NCBI GenBank assembly: GCA_036023115.1
Contig: JAYKKT010000061.1
Coordinates: 13,481,501 to 13,545,500, forward strand
Direction: 5' to 3'
Source: Brasenia schreberi
Lineage: Eukaryota > Streptophyta > Magnoliopsida > Nymphaeales > Cabombaceae
DNA length: 64,000 bases
Positions within the stretch are counted from its first letter, which is position 1; every line of letters begins with the position of its first letter. Shown in pieces: positions 35,695 to 47,397 of this stretch. Under the pieces are notes generated by a model. It did not search any database. It was not told the origin of the DNA and was given only the letters and a program-made list of their open reading frames with translations. The position numbers and the translations under genes were made by a program.

Positions 35695-35775
35695 TTAGTA
35701 AAAAAACAGTGAGTCGTGTTATATGATCCCTGAAGCAGACAAAACCCCTTCAAGCCACTTGAGTCTCACTCTTAC

Positions 35776-36105
35776 CTTCACACATCTCAGGAGCACGTGG
35801 ATAGCAGTGAGTCCTATAGTGGCGCCATAAGGTTGGTAACATCCAGAACTATTTCCAAGGTCTCCTGGGTCTTCAGATGTGTTAACAAACCCCGACCAAA
35901 GACAATTTCTCCATGTACACCCTTTGCTCAAACCTAGAGGTATCCATAAGCCCTTACCACTGCAGCACATGCCTAGGATGCACATAACATAAATGTACGA
36001 CATTTCTATTCCTGGATATTCATGTTGTACACAGTCGTAGACTGTGGACCACCTTTGATGGGGCATAGATTGAGTAACGTCAGGCATACAGGTCATGTTC
36101 AATTC
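35776..36105 (-). other. Open 330-nt exon-like stretch, unrecognised product
   Basis: The minus strand is open for 110 codons between an acceptor (GATTTATAG, junction 36106/36105) and a strong donor (GAAG|GTAAGAG, junction 35776/35775). It includes NMTCMPDVTQSMPHQRW, VYDCVQHEYPGIEMSYIYV and GCTWRNCLWSGFVNTSEDPG. It is rich in Cys and Trp, which is unusual for random sequence. In a second frame the same DNA reads VHGEIVFGRGLLTHLKTQET and LEIVLDVTNLMAPL, which also looks protein-like, so the true frame is uncertain. I do not recognise either protein. LINE A lies immediately downstream in gene orientation and could occupy the next intron. Confidence 0.4.
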
Positions 36106-36205
36106 CTATAAATCAAGAACAGGCTTAAGAATCCAGTGGCAATCATCTGATTCCTGAAGAAGCACACCCTTCCCACATCTTGTTGAACTTCAATCTCCTA
36201 TTAGA

Positions 36206-36400
36206 GAGGATTAGGACAACAACTAAGCCTTTTCTCATACTAGATGGAATCAGCTATACAGATTTTTGTTTTCACAGAGCACAATCCTGTGCCATGCTAA
36301 GAGTAAACTCAACAAAAACTAGATCATTCTTTATTCTTTTCTTCTTTTCAACACTCATGTGATCTTCATCTTCTTCTTTTAATATTTTTACTATGTGGTT
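36206..36400 (-). mobile_element. RTE LINE 3'-end fragment
   Basis: On the plus strand ACAACAACTAAGCCTTTTC begins the fragment, and the following 180 bases parallel the 3' ends of copies A-C at much lower identity. It is 5'-truncated, a typical LINE fate, and from a diverged subfamily. Confidence 0.75.
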
Positions 36401-37400
36401 TCTCACATCTTACTGGAGCTTACTTTGATCGCCTCTCCACATGCATTCAGGCAAATTTTAATAGCCACAAAGGCTTAAATCAGAGAGAGAGAGAGAACAT
36501 TTTAAAGGTAACCAGCAAGTGCATGACAGAATAGAAAGAGAAAACTCCAAATCGACGTCAGGATTGCTTTCACTTAAATAACTTAAGGTTAGTACATATG
36601 TTTAAGGTTGAAGGCCATGGCATTGATTATGAAATGGACATAATATTGCTAAACCACTAGCAAACAGGTCAATTAACCACAAACAAGATGCAGATAAACT
36701 TACCAACATTTCTCAATTTCAAAAACCAAAACCACAAGGAAGTACCTAATATTGCTAGAAAGAAATATGACCATAGTTGATACAGTATTATCTCAAAATC
36801 CTAAAGCAGAACGGTTCGAAGAAGGGTTTTAAATGTGTGAGCACAAGGATACATGTAAATTGAAAACACTATACCGTTGCCAAAATTTCATTAGGACGCT
36901 AAAACAATCCCACTATCTACCAAGAATCATTTATCTGATTTGAAAACATAATGATTGGTAAGCTATCATGAATGTTGACATGTCAACAAAGAATGTGAGA
37001 TGCTTTCACATTTTACAGGCAGCAAAAGATTCTCCTTTTTTGTGATCAGAATAATTCGACCTTCCAAAACTGAATCTCATACAAAAGATGGCATTAACGC
37101 AGCAGATGAAGTAGTGAGATCTCACACACACTACTAAACCTAAAATATGAGTAGGTAGACTGCATAAAGCATATAGGACAGGATATAACAAACAAAATTT
37201 TGTTTAGGTACATTTTTTCATCCGAGTCTTACCATGTGACAGATGAAACACAGTAAACAGCTACAGAACAAGCAGGACAAGAAGTTTTTCAGAGTAGGAT
37301 TCTAAACTACATTAGTGTATAAATACTTTCCTCCTTCCTTACAATGGCAGCTGACAAACTTGCAAGCTTACCCGTCTAGCCCGTGCTCCAGAGTCCTTGA
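36401..37400. other. Spacer downstream of the SAM-domain gene
   Basis: It contains a short AG microsatellite near 36481-36495 and AT-rich DNA. The 3' UTR of the SAM-domain gene should lie in its right end (below 37401). No other gene was seen. Confidence 0.5.
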
Positions 37401-38507
37401 TCATACAGAAATCTCATCCCTAAGCAGCTGAATTGCTGTGTATAACTTTCGTCGTGGCCCAACAGCATTGATACCCATTTCTTTGAGGTCTTCAAAAGTT
37501 AGTAGTGGCAACGCCTCATTGTCAACCTCATGAATCTCAAATATATGTGCATACTTAGCAAATCCCATTTCATACAGCCATTCCTTCACACTAGTAATGG
37601 TTCCACTAATTCTTGAAGTAAAAGGCATAGTCTTCTTTTCGGCCATTCCGGTCCTTTGACCCCATAAACTCCCTCTGACATCATTCTTCAACCTTGAAGT
37701 CCCACCAGCTCCCTGTTCCAAGAAGTTAGCATCATCGGATGGCACACCATTATTTTCATTGCCGTCACCAGTTATGAGATTATCCATTGAATCAGCTTGC
37801 ACTTGCTCATCTCTATCAACCGAATCATCATCGATGTGAGGACTCAGTGATTGCTCAAAGTTAACAACAACGGCATCAGGGGATGGATCTTTCGAGTCAC
37901 CATCTAGAGATTTTTCATATTGAGGACTCCCCAGAGTTTCAAGGTCAGAATCCTTAAACCTTTCACGCTGATGTCCTTCATAAGAAACATTCTTTGCCTC
38001 ATGATCAGCTTGCACATCAACTCCATGACACTTCTCAGCATTGTTGATATCTGAACCAACTTCCGGACTCTTCCAAGATCCACTGCTTATTCCACCTCCT
38101 CTTAGTCCCCGACCCCGGACTTTAGTGTGTCTAACTTTCTTGACAATCGGCCCAAGTTCAAAGCTCGGCTTCCTATCAATCAGGGTAACACTCTTAGCTC
38201 CCCCAGCTTCATTATCAAAGCCATTACCGTTTTCCTGCCTAATTGCTGCATCAACCTGAACTTCACCATGCATCAAACTACGGTTTCCAGAAGACGGTAC
38301 TTCCGATTTACCAATCTCCCTTGGGAATCCAAACTGCATATTCGATACCAACTCTTTCAAGGTCCCAGGCTTGGATTTCCACCTTCTTTCCTCCCAATCC
38401 ACAGCAGATGTCTGAGATGTGCCACAGAGAACAGCAGCAGATACATCTCCGATTTCACCTAGTCGGACGTTCGGACGTCGCTGACGCTTCAGATTCATCC
38501 CATCCAT
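37401..38507 (-). CDS. SAM (sterile alpha motif) domain-containing protein
   Basis: An intact single-exon frame of 368 codons. The first ATG of the frame is at 38507 (MDGMNLKRQRRPNVRLGEIG). The codon at the upstream edge of the open frame is GTG, so the eight residues before this ATG are not counted. The N-terminal RQRRPNVRLGEIGDVSAA block is a hallmark of a small family of plant SAM proteins. The middle is long, polar and probably disordered, with a basic VRGRGLRGGG patch around residue 135-150. The C-terminal 65-70 residues form the SAM domain: VKEWLYEMGFAKYAHIFEIH, then ALPLLTFEDLKEMGINAVG and PRRKLYTAIQLL. SAM domains mediate protein-protein or RNA binding; the exact role of this family is not known to me. 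It has no signal peptide or membrane segment and is likely nuclear or cytoplasmic. Confidence 0.92.
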   Translation of the reverse strand: MDGMNLKRQRRPNVRLGEIGDVSAAVLCGTSQTSAVDWEERRWKSKPGTLKELVSNMQFGFPREIGKSEVPSSGNRSLMHGEVQVDAAIRQENGNGFDNEAGGAKSVTLIDRKPSFELGPIVKKVRHTKVRGRGLRGGGISSGSWKSPEVGSDINNAEKCHGVDVQADHEAKNVSYEGHQRERFKDSDLETLGSPQYEKSLDGDSKDPSPDAVVVNFEQSLSPHIDDDSVDRDEQVQADSMDNLITGDGNENNGVPSDDANFLEQGAGGTSRLKNDVRGSLWGQRTGMAEKKTMPFTSRISGTITSVKEWLYEMGFAKYAHIFEIHEVDNEALPLLTFEDLKEMGINAVGPRRKLYTAIQLLRDEISV

Positions 38508-39340
38508 CAGGTTACAATCGAAGATTCTCACCGATTCTACTTCTTATTTCTAAGTTCATAATCAAATCAAGCCTTTACATTACCAAGAAACCTAGGAAGA
38601 ACAAGCAAAACATCAAAATTTCCTTACACCCATCAAACTATTGACACCGAACAACCAACAACTTATCAAGATTATACACCCAATTCAGAATAGGACCTGA
38701 ACGGACAGGAGCAACCCTGAATTGGCAGAAAAGAAACAATAAACGTTGTTCTGATTGATGAACGCAGACCACCAAATCAAGAACCAAAGAAGGCGTTTCA
38801 GAAAGCAACCAAAGAAAAGCTTTACCTTGATAGAGATGGACGACTGGGAACAACAAAAGAATGATGATTCTCTTGCAGACGCCCTAATGTTCATAGTCTG
38901 CGCAGTAAGCTATTTTTCTTCGCCAGCCTGAGAAACATTTTTGCCAAATATAAAGCATAATAAAGAGTTGTAAAGAAAATGGGTTAAAGTATCCCGATGA
39001 ATAGCAATAAATGAGAAAACACAAAAACCAGTATCATCACCAAAATCAATTCTTAGCCCGATCAAGGTGAGTGCCTTTCCAATCACTTGGGAGGAGGAAC
39101 AAAGAAAATGAGAGGGCTATTTGAAAATGTGGACGGTAAAAGGGGCCTTTGGTGGAAAATAAACCGACACTGCCATTGGCATTTCTCATAAAATGCATTG
39201 ACGTCCCTGACCCTTTTTCCCTATTGATTACTTAAGCAGACACTAATAACGAATTCCACATGAAAAAAAAAGAAGTTTCTGGAAGAGCTCCTCTTCGGTA
39301 AGGGCTCGACTCCAAGTTAAAGGTCATGAGTTGGATCTAT
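38508..39340. other. Upstream region of the SAM-domain gene
   Basis: Promoter and 5' leader of the minus-strand SAM gene are expected here. Plus-strand open frames over 38041-38644 are antisense shadows. A possible tRNA-like SINE piece (GGCTCGACTCC, GGTCATGAGTTGGATC) lies at 39285-39345. Confidence 0.45.
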
Positions 39341-39625
39341 TCCCTACATGTCCACTCCGGATTTTCCTAGAACTGAACTAGGACCAAGATGGTTTCAGTT
39401 TTGGTTTAAAACTCCGGTTTCAGCTCTTATTTAAGTTTTAAACCCACTTAGAACCCAAAAAAATATTAAAACTTTAAAATTAAAAAATAAAGAAAAATAG
39501 AACCGGTGGTTTCATGAAAAAGTGAAACAGGAACTGAAAGCCAGGTGGTCTCCTATTTTGAATCCAGTTTTAGTCTGATCTGAATAGTTCCGGTTTCAGC
39601 GGGTTTGCATGACCTGATCTAGCGC
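39341..39625. mobile_element. Possible non-autonomous hAT (MITE-like) element
   Basis: This AT-rich 285-bp stretch begins CTACATGTCC and ends near GGTTTGCATGACC, with repeated GGTTTCAGTTTTGG / CCGGTTTCAGC motifs inside. These resemble the ends flanking the RICESLEEPER-type relic at 52757-55370 (CTAGACATGTCC, GTTCCAAACCGTCC). There is no coding sequence and no certain target duplication. Confidence 0.35.
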
Positions 39626-39686
39626 TCGTTGGAATGATCAGGCCGCTCCCAATTGGGATATGTCTATGTATCTATTTCCATTCGTC

Positions 39687-39808
39687 TTCTTTTTTTGTTA
39701 CGAGAGGAGGCTGAAGCTTAACACCCACACATGCACCTCCTCGGAGTCAAACTCCTTACCAACCGAATAACGGTGCTACAGTGTCCTGCATATGAGCTAA
39801 CGCCTTGG
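39687..39808 (-). mobile_element. tRNA-derived SINE, family 1, copy S3
   Basis: On the minus strand it has an A-box-like TTAGCTCATATGCAGG, then CACTGTAGCACCG, the B box GGAGTTTGACTCC, GGTGCATGTGTGGG, and the 3' end CAGCCTCCTCTCGTAAC with an A-rich tail. This copy preserves the A box best. Flanks share CCATTC-TTCT-type sequence, a possible decayed target duplication. Confidence 0.75.
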
Positions 39809-41955
39809 GTGCTAGGTATCCCCATTCTACGTTCTCTTCGGCGGCAAACAGCTCAATTTGGGTAATGCAATGAAGCAAATGTTATTACATTAGTAAAGCA
39901 AAGGAGCAGAAAAAGCCATACAAGCAAAACAAGTATGAAGAAACCTAAAAAGTTGCAGATGCTCAAGTAAGGTCGCAAATGGGATCATTCGGTAGGGCCA
40001 CTTTGGGTTCGGGTCAAAATAGGTGATGTTGCCCAACTATTTTTGGACCCAACCCAAGTCAGGTTCAGGTCAACCCGACTCTGAAAATATACATCCATCG
40101 TATTTGCATACAAGTATATATGTATGAATGATATAAACATGAAAAATTTGCGACAGGTCAGAAGCAAACAAGTTCATAGATAGAAGTCAAAACTTCAATG
40201 GGTAAATCATAAAGTGTAAGTAATTGGTGGCCACTATCAGCTCCAATGTTAACGACAATCACGAAATGTGGGAAGAAGGGCCTTTCTCTCGGATTTCATA
40301 AGTTGCTTTTTGAAACAAAATAAACTTTATTTCAAAACTAATTTTACTTTTTTGAAAAGGTCTCATGCATCTCCCGGATGAACATGAATGACTTTTAAAA
40401 AGGAAAGCCTAGAGAGGAAAACTCGAAAGATGAAAAAGCCACGTATATATACAACTGAAATATATATAAAAGAAAGTGATATACTATTGATTTCTTCTTG
40501 AGAAAATCCTTTGTGGGTAACCTTGTCTCTCTATCTCTCTCGTCTTTTTCCTATTTTGTTTACAGGCTCATCGTTGTTGCTGTACAGAACTCATAATCGT
40601 GATTAAAGAGAACAAGTGAAAAGTAAAATGGAGAAGGCGGTCGGCTCCAACACACGCAGTCGGCTCCATCACCGCTAAGGCGGCTGGCTCCATCACTGGT
40701 ATCAGATCTTCCTTGAAGCCCTCGGTGACTCCATAGCAGGTACGCTGGTTCTGTGGAAAAAAAATGGTGAGAGAGAAGCATTAACAATGCCGAATAAAAA
40801 AAAAAGAGAAAAGGAAAATGGAGAAGAAGTAGTATTGAGGCAGACAACTGGAAGCCGCCCATTTAAGGTGGCCTTAGGCAGGTTGCAATCCTAAATCTAT
40901 ATAGATGACTTGAGCGCCATAAAGGCCAAGTAAAGAGAAAGAAGAAGAGACAAAGGAGGTCAAGCTAACGACGAAGAACTGCTGACAGCCTCCTCTCTTT
41001 TTTCTTTTTGTTTCTCTCCCTCTTTGTAATAACCGAAGAGAAAGAACATGAGAAACTGAGGCTAAGCAAGAATAACTTGGGGTAGAGAGCTTAGAGAAGC
41101 GAAGGCCATGCCATCATCAAAGAACCATCGGCAGCCTCCCGCCCCTCTCTCAGACTCCCTCTCTTCATGATCTCTCTCCTTCGTTTCATTCCCTCGAGTT
41201 TCTACAAAACCATGGGTGGTAAACCTCTTAGGGCAGCAATTTTATTGGTAAAATTATTTTTTTGCCCCTATACAAACCCAAATTATAAAATACCGTGAGA
41301 CAAAATTACTAAAATATCCAGATATTTTGATATGAAAAAATTGATGTACCATTATACGAGTGAAAATTTTTTTTGCCCTCTGACAATTTGTAAAACTACG
41401 AAAAACATAAGTGCAATTTTACTGATTTGTCTCTCATCATTTTATGGAATTACAAAACTTGAGATTTAGGTATTTTTACGAATATATCCCTCACTTTCAT
41501 AGATTATCCGTTATGCCACCTAAAAAAAGTATAAGTTTACCCCTATACTTTTAGAGAAATATCGAGAACACTCTTTTCTTGTTTAGTCTTAGTTTTTATA
41601 ATATTTCCAGAAAAAGGTACCTATATGTTAAGTAACTATAGTACAATGCTTGGAAATATTTACTCCCTAATTTTATAATATTTCCAAAAAGGCATCTTTA
41701 TGTTAAATAAACTACAGTACAATGCCTAGAAATATTTATAGTTTAGTACAATGAATTTGTGGATATTGTATTTAGGTATTTGGCTTGATTCTTTATGAAA
41801 TGTCTTATGTAAATTTATCTGATGCATGTTTTATATTTTTTTATCTAAAAATGCACAAACTCTCTACTTGTTGTCTTTGCCAAATTATTAAAAATAACTT
41901 TTATAATTTGTGTGTCTGAATTAGGAAAGACGAAAAAGTTAAATAGATTAAATTT
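39809..41955. other. Intergenic DNA
   Basis: No convincing gene. A minus-strand frame at 40560-40862 is Leu/Phe-rich low-complexity. Repeated GGCTCCA-TCAC motifs occur around 40640-40700. Positions 41220-41900 are AT-rich and may include decayed copia-4 flank, but no LTR is recognisable. Confidence 0.45.
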
Positions 41956-44115
41956 TCAAACTTAGAAGAAGAGAATCCCACTGGCCTTAATTTTAGATAG
42001 AGTTGATTATGTACTTAAAGAAATTGTATTACCCCTACTCCAGTTGCAACAGATGAAAAAAAGGAAAAGTATAAGACGTTTATAAAAGATGATAATATAG
42101 TCAGGACTATAATGTTAACCTACATGAAAGATGACTTGATTAGGGTCTTTGAGGAATATGAGACTGTTAAAGAATTATTTGATTTTCTAACTACAAAATA
42201 TGATACTATAACTAAGGTGCATATATAACTACTCCTTCAAAAATATAATTCTTATAAAATAAAAAAAAGGTGATAATATAGTTGAACATGTTAACTAAAT
42301 ATTGGTAATGGCTAGGGATTTAGCTATAGCAAAGTAAATTATTTCTTAACCAATACAGATATCCATGATTCTAAATAGTCTATTCCCTTCTTGGAACATG
42401 GTAACTACAACACTTAGACTTGGATCAGATTTTATCCTTTTAGAACTCTTATTAAAACTAACAATTGAACAAGAACATATGAATAAAAATAAAAGGAAAA
42501 AGTTACTAGTTGCTCAAGATTACTTAGGGTCTAGCTCCAAAATCAACCAAGATAAAAGAAAACTAAATAAAAAATTGGTAAGAATAAAAGGCAGGAGGTC
42601 AAAACTTTAATAAATCATAGAAATCCGCTTCTCAGGTAAAATGCTTCAATTGTGGCAAGATGTGGTACTATAAAAAGGACTACTACAACAAGAAGAACAA
42701 TGTTGAAAAAAATCAACGACATGGCCCAATAGAGAAGCATAATATAATTTGCATCATTTCTAAGTGTTTCTATATGAACCATCTAGTGACTGGTTTGTGG
42801 ATCGACTCTAGAGTGACCCAACATATTTTAAAGAGTAAAGAGAGAGCAATAGATCTAAAGGAATACAAGCCTAACGAACATCAGGTGTATATGAAAAATA
42901 ATAACTTTTCTAGCGTTCTTGGGTTGAGTCCTTTAGGATTTTTGTACAAGGCATACCAATTGTACTTGATGTATTAATTGTGCTCACTATTAGGCGAAAT
43001 CTTGTATTGGTCCCTATCTTAGTAAAGAAAGGGTTTGAGATTAGGTTTGTCCCTATCAAAGTCATTGTGGGAAAGCATGGCATAATAACCTTTTCTAGTT
43101 TATTTGATGTTGAGCATAAATTGTTCAAACTCAATATAAATGAAAATGAAAGTTCTTCTTTTGATTATATTGACAATGTGTATATATTGATGTGAATGTA
43201 TTGCATAAAAGATTAGGTCATATAAATTTAAAGAAGTTGAGAAAATTAACCAACTTTAACTTATTCCCTAGTTTTCATGAAAATACTTTTAATAAGTGTG
43301 AGGCCTTTATTAAAGAGAAAATGACTAGAAAATTATTTCTCAAAGAAGTGATTAAGGCAACAACCCTACTAGAGATTATTTACACTGTTTTATGTGGACC
43401 TTTTAAAGTAAGATCATATCGAGAAAAGTTTATTTTATAACCTTTATCGATGATTACTCAAGATATACATATATATATCTTAGCACATAAATCTGAAGTA
43501 CTTCAAACGTTCAAAAAATATAAGCAGGAAGTTGAGAACCAATTAGGGCATATAATCAAAGTCTTGAAATTAGATAGAGCTGGAGAGTACACCTCTATAG
43601 AATTTTTAGAATTTTGTAAAGACTTTAGTATTGCGAAGCAAAATACAATACCTAGGACACATCAATAGAATTGTGTAACAGAAAGATATAACAAGACCTT
43701 ATTGAATATGACAAAGTGTACGCTAATATATGCTTCTGTGACAATGATATTTTGGGAAGAAGCGGTAAGTAAAACTCTGTATATACTCAATAGCGTTCTT
43801 TGAAAAGTTGTATTATTTATACCATATAAGATATGGTTTGGAAGAAAACCAAACCTAAGTCATCTCAAGAGGTGTCAATCTATTGCTCATGTGAAAATCC
43901 TTGATAAGTCTATAGATAAACTAGATAATATGTCCTTAAGATGTATATTCATCGGATATTCTAAAGGATCTAAAGGATATCGGTTTTATAATAAGGACCA
44001 TGGACTAGTAGAAAGCAGGGATATTGAATTCTTAGAGAACACTAACAATGACATTCTTGAAAATGGTGATGAGTGTGTTGGACGATCTAGTAGATTTAGA
44101 TCAATCATCATTTGA
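41956..44115 (+). pseudogene. copia-4: gag-protease-integrase fragment without RT or LTRs
   Basis: Degenerate gag covers about 41956-42640, including an open stretch 42365-42608. The zinc knuckle at about 42637-42680 reads CFNCGKMWYYKKDY, so the His and last Cys are both replaced by Tyr. The protease motif is altered (WIDSRVTQH in place of the DSG-A/T motif). Integrase shows RLGHINLKKL near 43205, LKLDRAGEY near 43565, and the C-terminal CIFIGYSKGSKGYRFY at 43940-43995. RT and RNase H are absent, as are both LTRs, so only a 2.2-kb internal piece remains. Confidence 0.82.
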
Positions 44116-45044
44116 ACCCATAGATGAGCGTCCTCATAAAACCAATACTTTCAAGCAAGAGTATATACCTAGACTCTAATAGCCTTTGACCATGTCTAAA
44201 TTGCCTAGCCGATTAGAGAGAGCACAAGTAGTCACTAGGAAATGCATATGCAGGAGTGTAGAGAAAAGGGAAAGAGAGAGGGAGAGCACACCTAATTTTT
44301 CAGTTTAGTTTTTGTAACATATGATTATGGAGCCCTAATAAGGTTTTATGATAAAATCAATGGATCTCAGATCTGCTTTAAGAGTTGTGCCTCCTCGAGT
44401 ATGCCCCATAACCGCTCTATGCCTTTTGTATAAAAAGAATACCGAAGATCGAAGACAATTCTTGAACCCAAACCCGAGACTGCCTAGTATGCATGCATAC
44501 ACATGTATGGTCATTCATGTCCTACCCAACCCTTTGAACTAATTTTTAAAAGCCACCATCTATATAAAAGAACATGTAAAATTCTTTCAACCATTAATAT
44601 GATACTAAAGAATACCCAATAGTATTCACACGCACAAACCCCTCACATACACATGACTTTAATACTTTTGGACTTTCACCTTTATCAAAGATATATCATA
44701 TTAAGCATTTAAGGGTACTTCTCATGAACTAAATATAATTAATTTTACATAGGCATAATTAAGCCCTACCATCATTAATTAACCATTAAGTCCTTAATGC
44801 ATGTGCTATCCCACAAACATTAAGACTAGGAGTACCTCAGATCACAATGGTCTTATCGATATGAATGTGGGAAAGGATACCCCATACTCACCTTTCAAGT
44901 TCTTTAAAATGTGAACAAGCCTTTTTCGAGTGTCAAGTCATAATTAAAAATGTCATAAGAAAACAAACATTTACCTTAGCAATAGCTCGTGTCAATTGGG
45001 AGTCAACTTATAAAATTGATGGTCATGAGTTCTATACCTCTCCA
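44116..45044. other. Intergenic DNA left of LINE B
   Basis: A GA-rich run (44265-44288) and ordinary AT-rich sequence. No gene was recognised. Confidence 0.5.
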
Positions 45045-47160
45045 ATAACAACAACAACTAAGCCTTTTCCCATACTAGACGGGGTCGGCTACATGGATTC
45101 TTTGTTTCCACAGATCCCTATCGTGTGCCATGTTAGCAGTTAACTCACAATAAACTAGATCATTCTTTATTGTTTCTTTCTAACACTTTTGTGGTTATCC
45201 TCTACTTCTTTTAATACTTTTCAAATTTAGTTTTTGTAACCTTCTTACAGGTTCTTCTTTTGATCTTCTTTCTATATGTCCAAACCATCTTAAACGATAT
45301 TCTCTCATTTTATCCTCTATTGGTGCTACTCCTAATTTGTTTCTAATAACCTCATTATGTATACGGTCTTTTCTTGTATGAACATTCATCCATCTCAACA
45401 TCTTCATTTCTGTCACAGACATCTTTTGTACATGTTGATGATTAACTGCCCAACACTCAGAACCATAAAACATGGCAGGCCTAATTGTTGCTCTATAATA
45501 TTTACCTTTTAACTTTAATGGTATCTTCTTATCACAAAGAATACCTGATGCTCCTCTCCATTTTAACCAACCAGCATTAATTCTATGCATAACATCTCCA
45601 CAAATTCTTCAATCACTCTGAAAAATTGACCCTAGGTATTTAAAACTTTCCTTTTGGGGGATGCAATGTTTTCCAATTTTAATTTCTATGTCTTCTAAGG
45701 TAACCAAATGATCAAACTTACATTCCATATATTTTGCCTTTGTTCTACTAAGTCGGAGACCTTTGCTTTCTAATGTTTCTCTCCATAGTTCCAATTTTCT
45801 ATTAGCTTTTTCCTTAGACTCCTCCACTAATACAATGTCATCTGCAAATAACATATACCAAGGTACTTCATCTTGAATATGTTTTGTTAACTCATCCATC
45901 ACCATTATAAATAAGTATGGACTTAAAGTTGATCCTTGATGTAACCCAATATTAACTTCAAAGAAGTCTGTCGTTCCTTCATGAGTCCTCACACATGTTT
46001 TTGCACCATCATACATGTCTCTTATAAGGTTAATATATATTAATGGAATACCTCTTTTTTTCAAAGTTCTCCAAAGAACCTCCCTCGGTACCCTATCATA
46101 AGTTTTTTCTAGATCAATAAATATCATGTGAAGGTCTTTCTTTTTTTCTCTAAAATGTTCCATAAGACGTCTCAAAAGGTGAATCACTTCAATAGTAGAT
46201 ATGCTTGACATGAATCCAAATTGGTTCTCTCTTGTACTTGATACTTGTCTTAACCTATATTCGATAATTTTTCCCATAATTTCATAGTATGGCTCATTAA
46301 CTTGATACCTCGATAATTTGCACAATTTTGAATGTCTCCCTTGTTCTTATATATGGGTATAAGTGTACTTGCTCTCTATTCCTTAGGCATCTTTTGGTTT
46401 TTCCATATTTCATTAAATAGTCTGGTGAGCCAAGTGACTCCTATTTCTCCTAGTATTTTCTAAACTTCTATAGGAATATTATCTGGTCTTATCGATTTAC
46501 CACCCTTCATATGTTTAAGAGCCTCTTTAACTTCATTCTTTTGAATACATCGGTAAAAATTATGGTTTATATAATTTTCTGATTTGGCTAACTCTCCTAA
46601 GCTAATACTAACATCTTTATTTTCATTAAAAAGATTATAAAAATAGTTTTTCATCTATTTCTTATATCATCATTTGCCATTAGAATTTTCTCATCCTTGT
46701 CTTTGATGCATCTAACATAATTAAGATCTTTAGTTTTCTTATCTCTAGCCCTAGCTATCTTAAAAATATCTCTTTCACCCTCTTTTGAGTTGAGTTTTTT
46801 ATATAAGTCTTCCCAAATTTTAGCTTTTGCTTCACTCATGACCTTTTTCGCTTCCTTCTTTGCTTTCTTATAAGCCTCTAAAGTTTCACTAGTTTTCTTA
46901 GCAGAATGTAATTTGTAACATGCCCTCTTTGCCTTGATTTTATTTTGTACTACTTCACTCCACCACCAAGCTTCTTTTTGTGCCGGTACACCTCCCTTAT
47001 ATACCCCTAACACATCTTTCGCAACTTTCCTAATATGTATAGTCACATTGTTCCACATATCACAGGGTGTACCAACATAATTCCAAACATCTCCTTGAAG
47101 GACTTTCTGTTTAAATATATCTTCTTTCTCACTTTTGAGATTCCACCATTTAGTTTGAAT

Positions 47161-47178
47161 AGCTCGATGTACTCTTTT
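47161..47178. repeat. Left target duplication of the RTE mini-element
   Basis: AGCTCGATGTACTCTTTT matches AGCTCGATGCACTCTTTT at 47380-47397 with one mismatch over 18 bp. In the undisturbed copies A and C the sequence occurs once. Confidence 0.9.
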
Positions 47179-47379
47179 AACTCTGCCTATGTAAGGAATC
47201 ACCCTTTCATGGCCGGTCCCAAGCCCGGAAAAAGGAGAAGGGTTGTGTTAGGCTTTCGACAGCCAGCGTAAAACTTTGTCGGACTTAACATGGATTCTAC
47301 AAAAAAAAAAAAAAGAATCCATGTAGCTGACCCCATCTAGTATGAGAAAAGGCTTAGTTGTAGTTGTAGTAGTAGTAGT
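47179..47379 (+). mobile_element. 201-bp mini-element made of the 5' and 3' ends of the RTE LINE
   Basis: Inserted in plus orientation inside minus-strand LINE B. Its first half matches the RTE 5' end (ATGTAAGGAATCACCC, GGTCCCAAGCCCGG, TTGTGTTAGGCTTTCGACAG, AAAACTTTGTCGG). Its second half matches the RTE 3' end (GAATCCATGTAGCTGACCCC, GAAAAGGCTTAGTTG, then TAG repeats). The two halves meet in an A-rich joint bordered by ACATGGATTCT and AGAATCCATGT, an 11-bp inverted repeat. The 18-bp target duplications show it moved as a unit by a LINE mechanism, presumably in trans. Confidence 0.9.
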
Positions 47380-47397
47380 AGCTCGATGCACTCTTTT
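47380..47397. repeat. Right target duplication of the RTE mini-element
   Basis: AGCTCGATGCACTCTTTT; partner at 47161-47178. After it the LINE B sequence continues, but with a deletion of about 45 bp relative to copy A. Confidence 0.88.

Noticed and set aside
35246..35726. Plus-strand open frames at the 5' end of LINE A, with equivalents at 48065-48331 and 49262-49528
   Set aside because: They are antisense shadows of the LINE leader, repeated in each copy because the DNA is repeated.
38041..38644. Plus-strand open frames over the SAM-domain gene
   Set aside because: They are antisense to an intact conserved coding sequence and have no domain of their own.
40560..40862. 100-codon minus-strand frame with hydrophobic N-terminus
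   Set aside because: Low-complexity Leu/Phe sequence from an A/G-rich region, with no family similarity.
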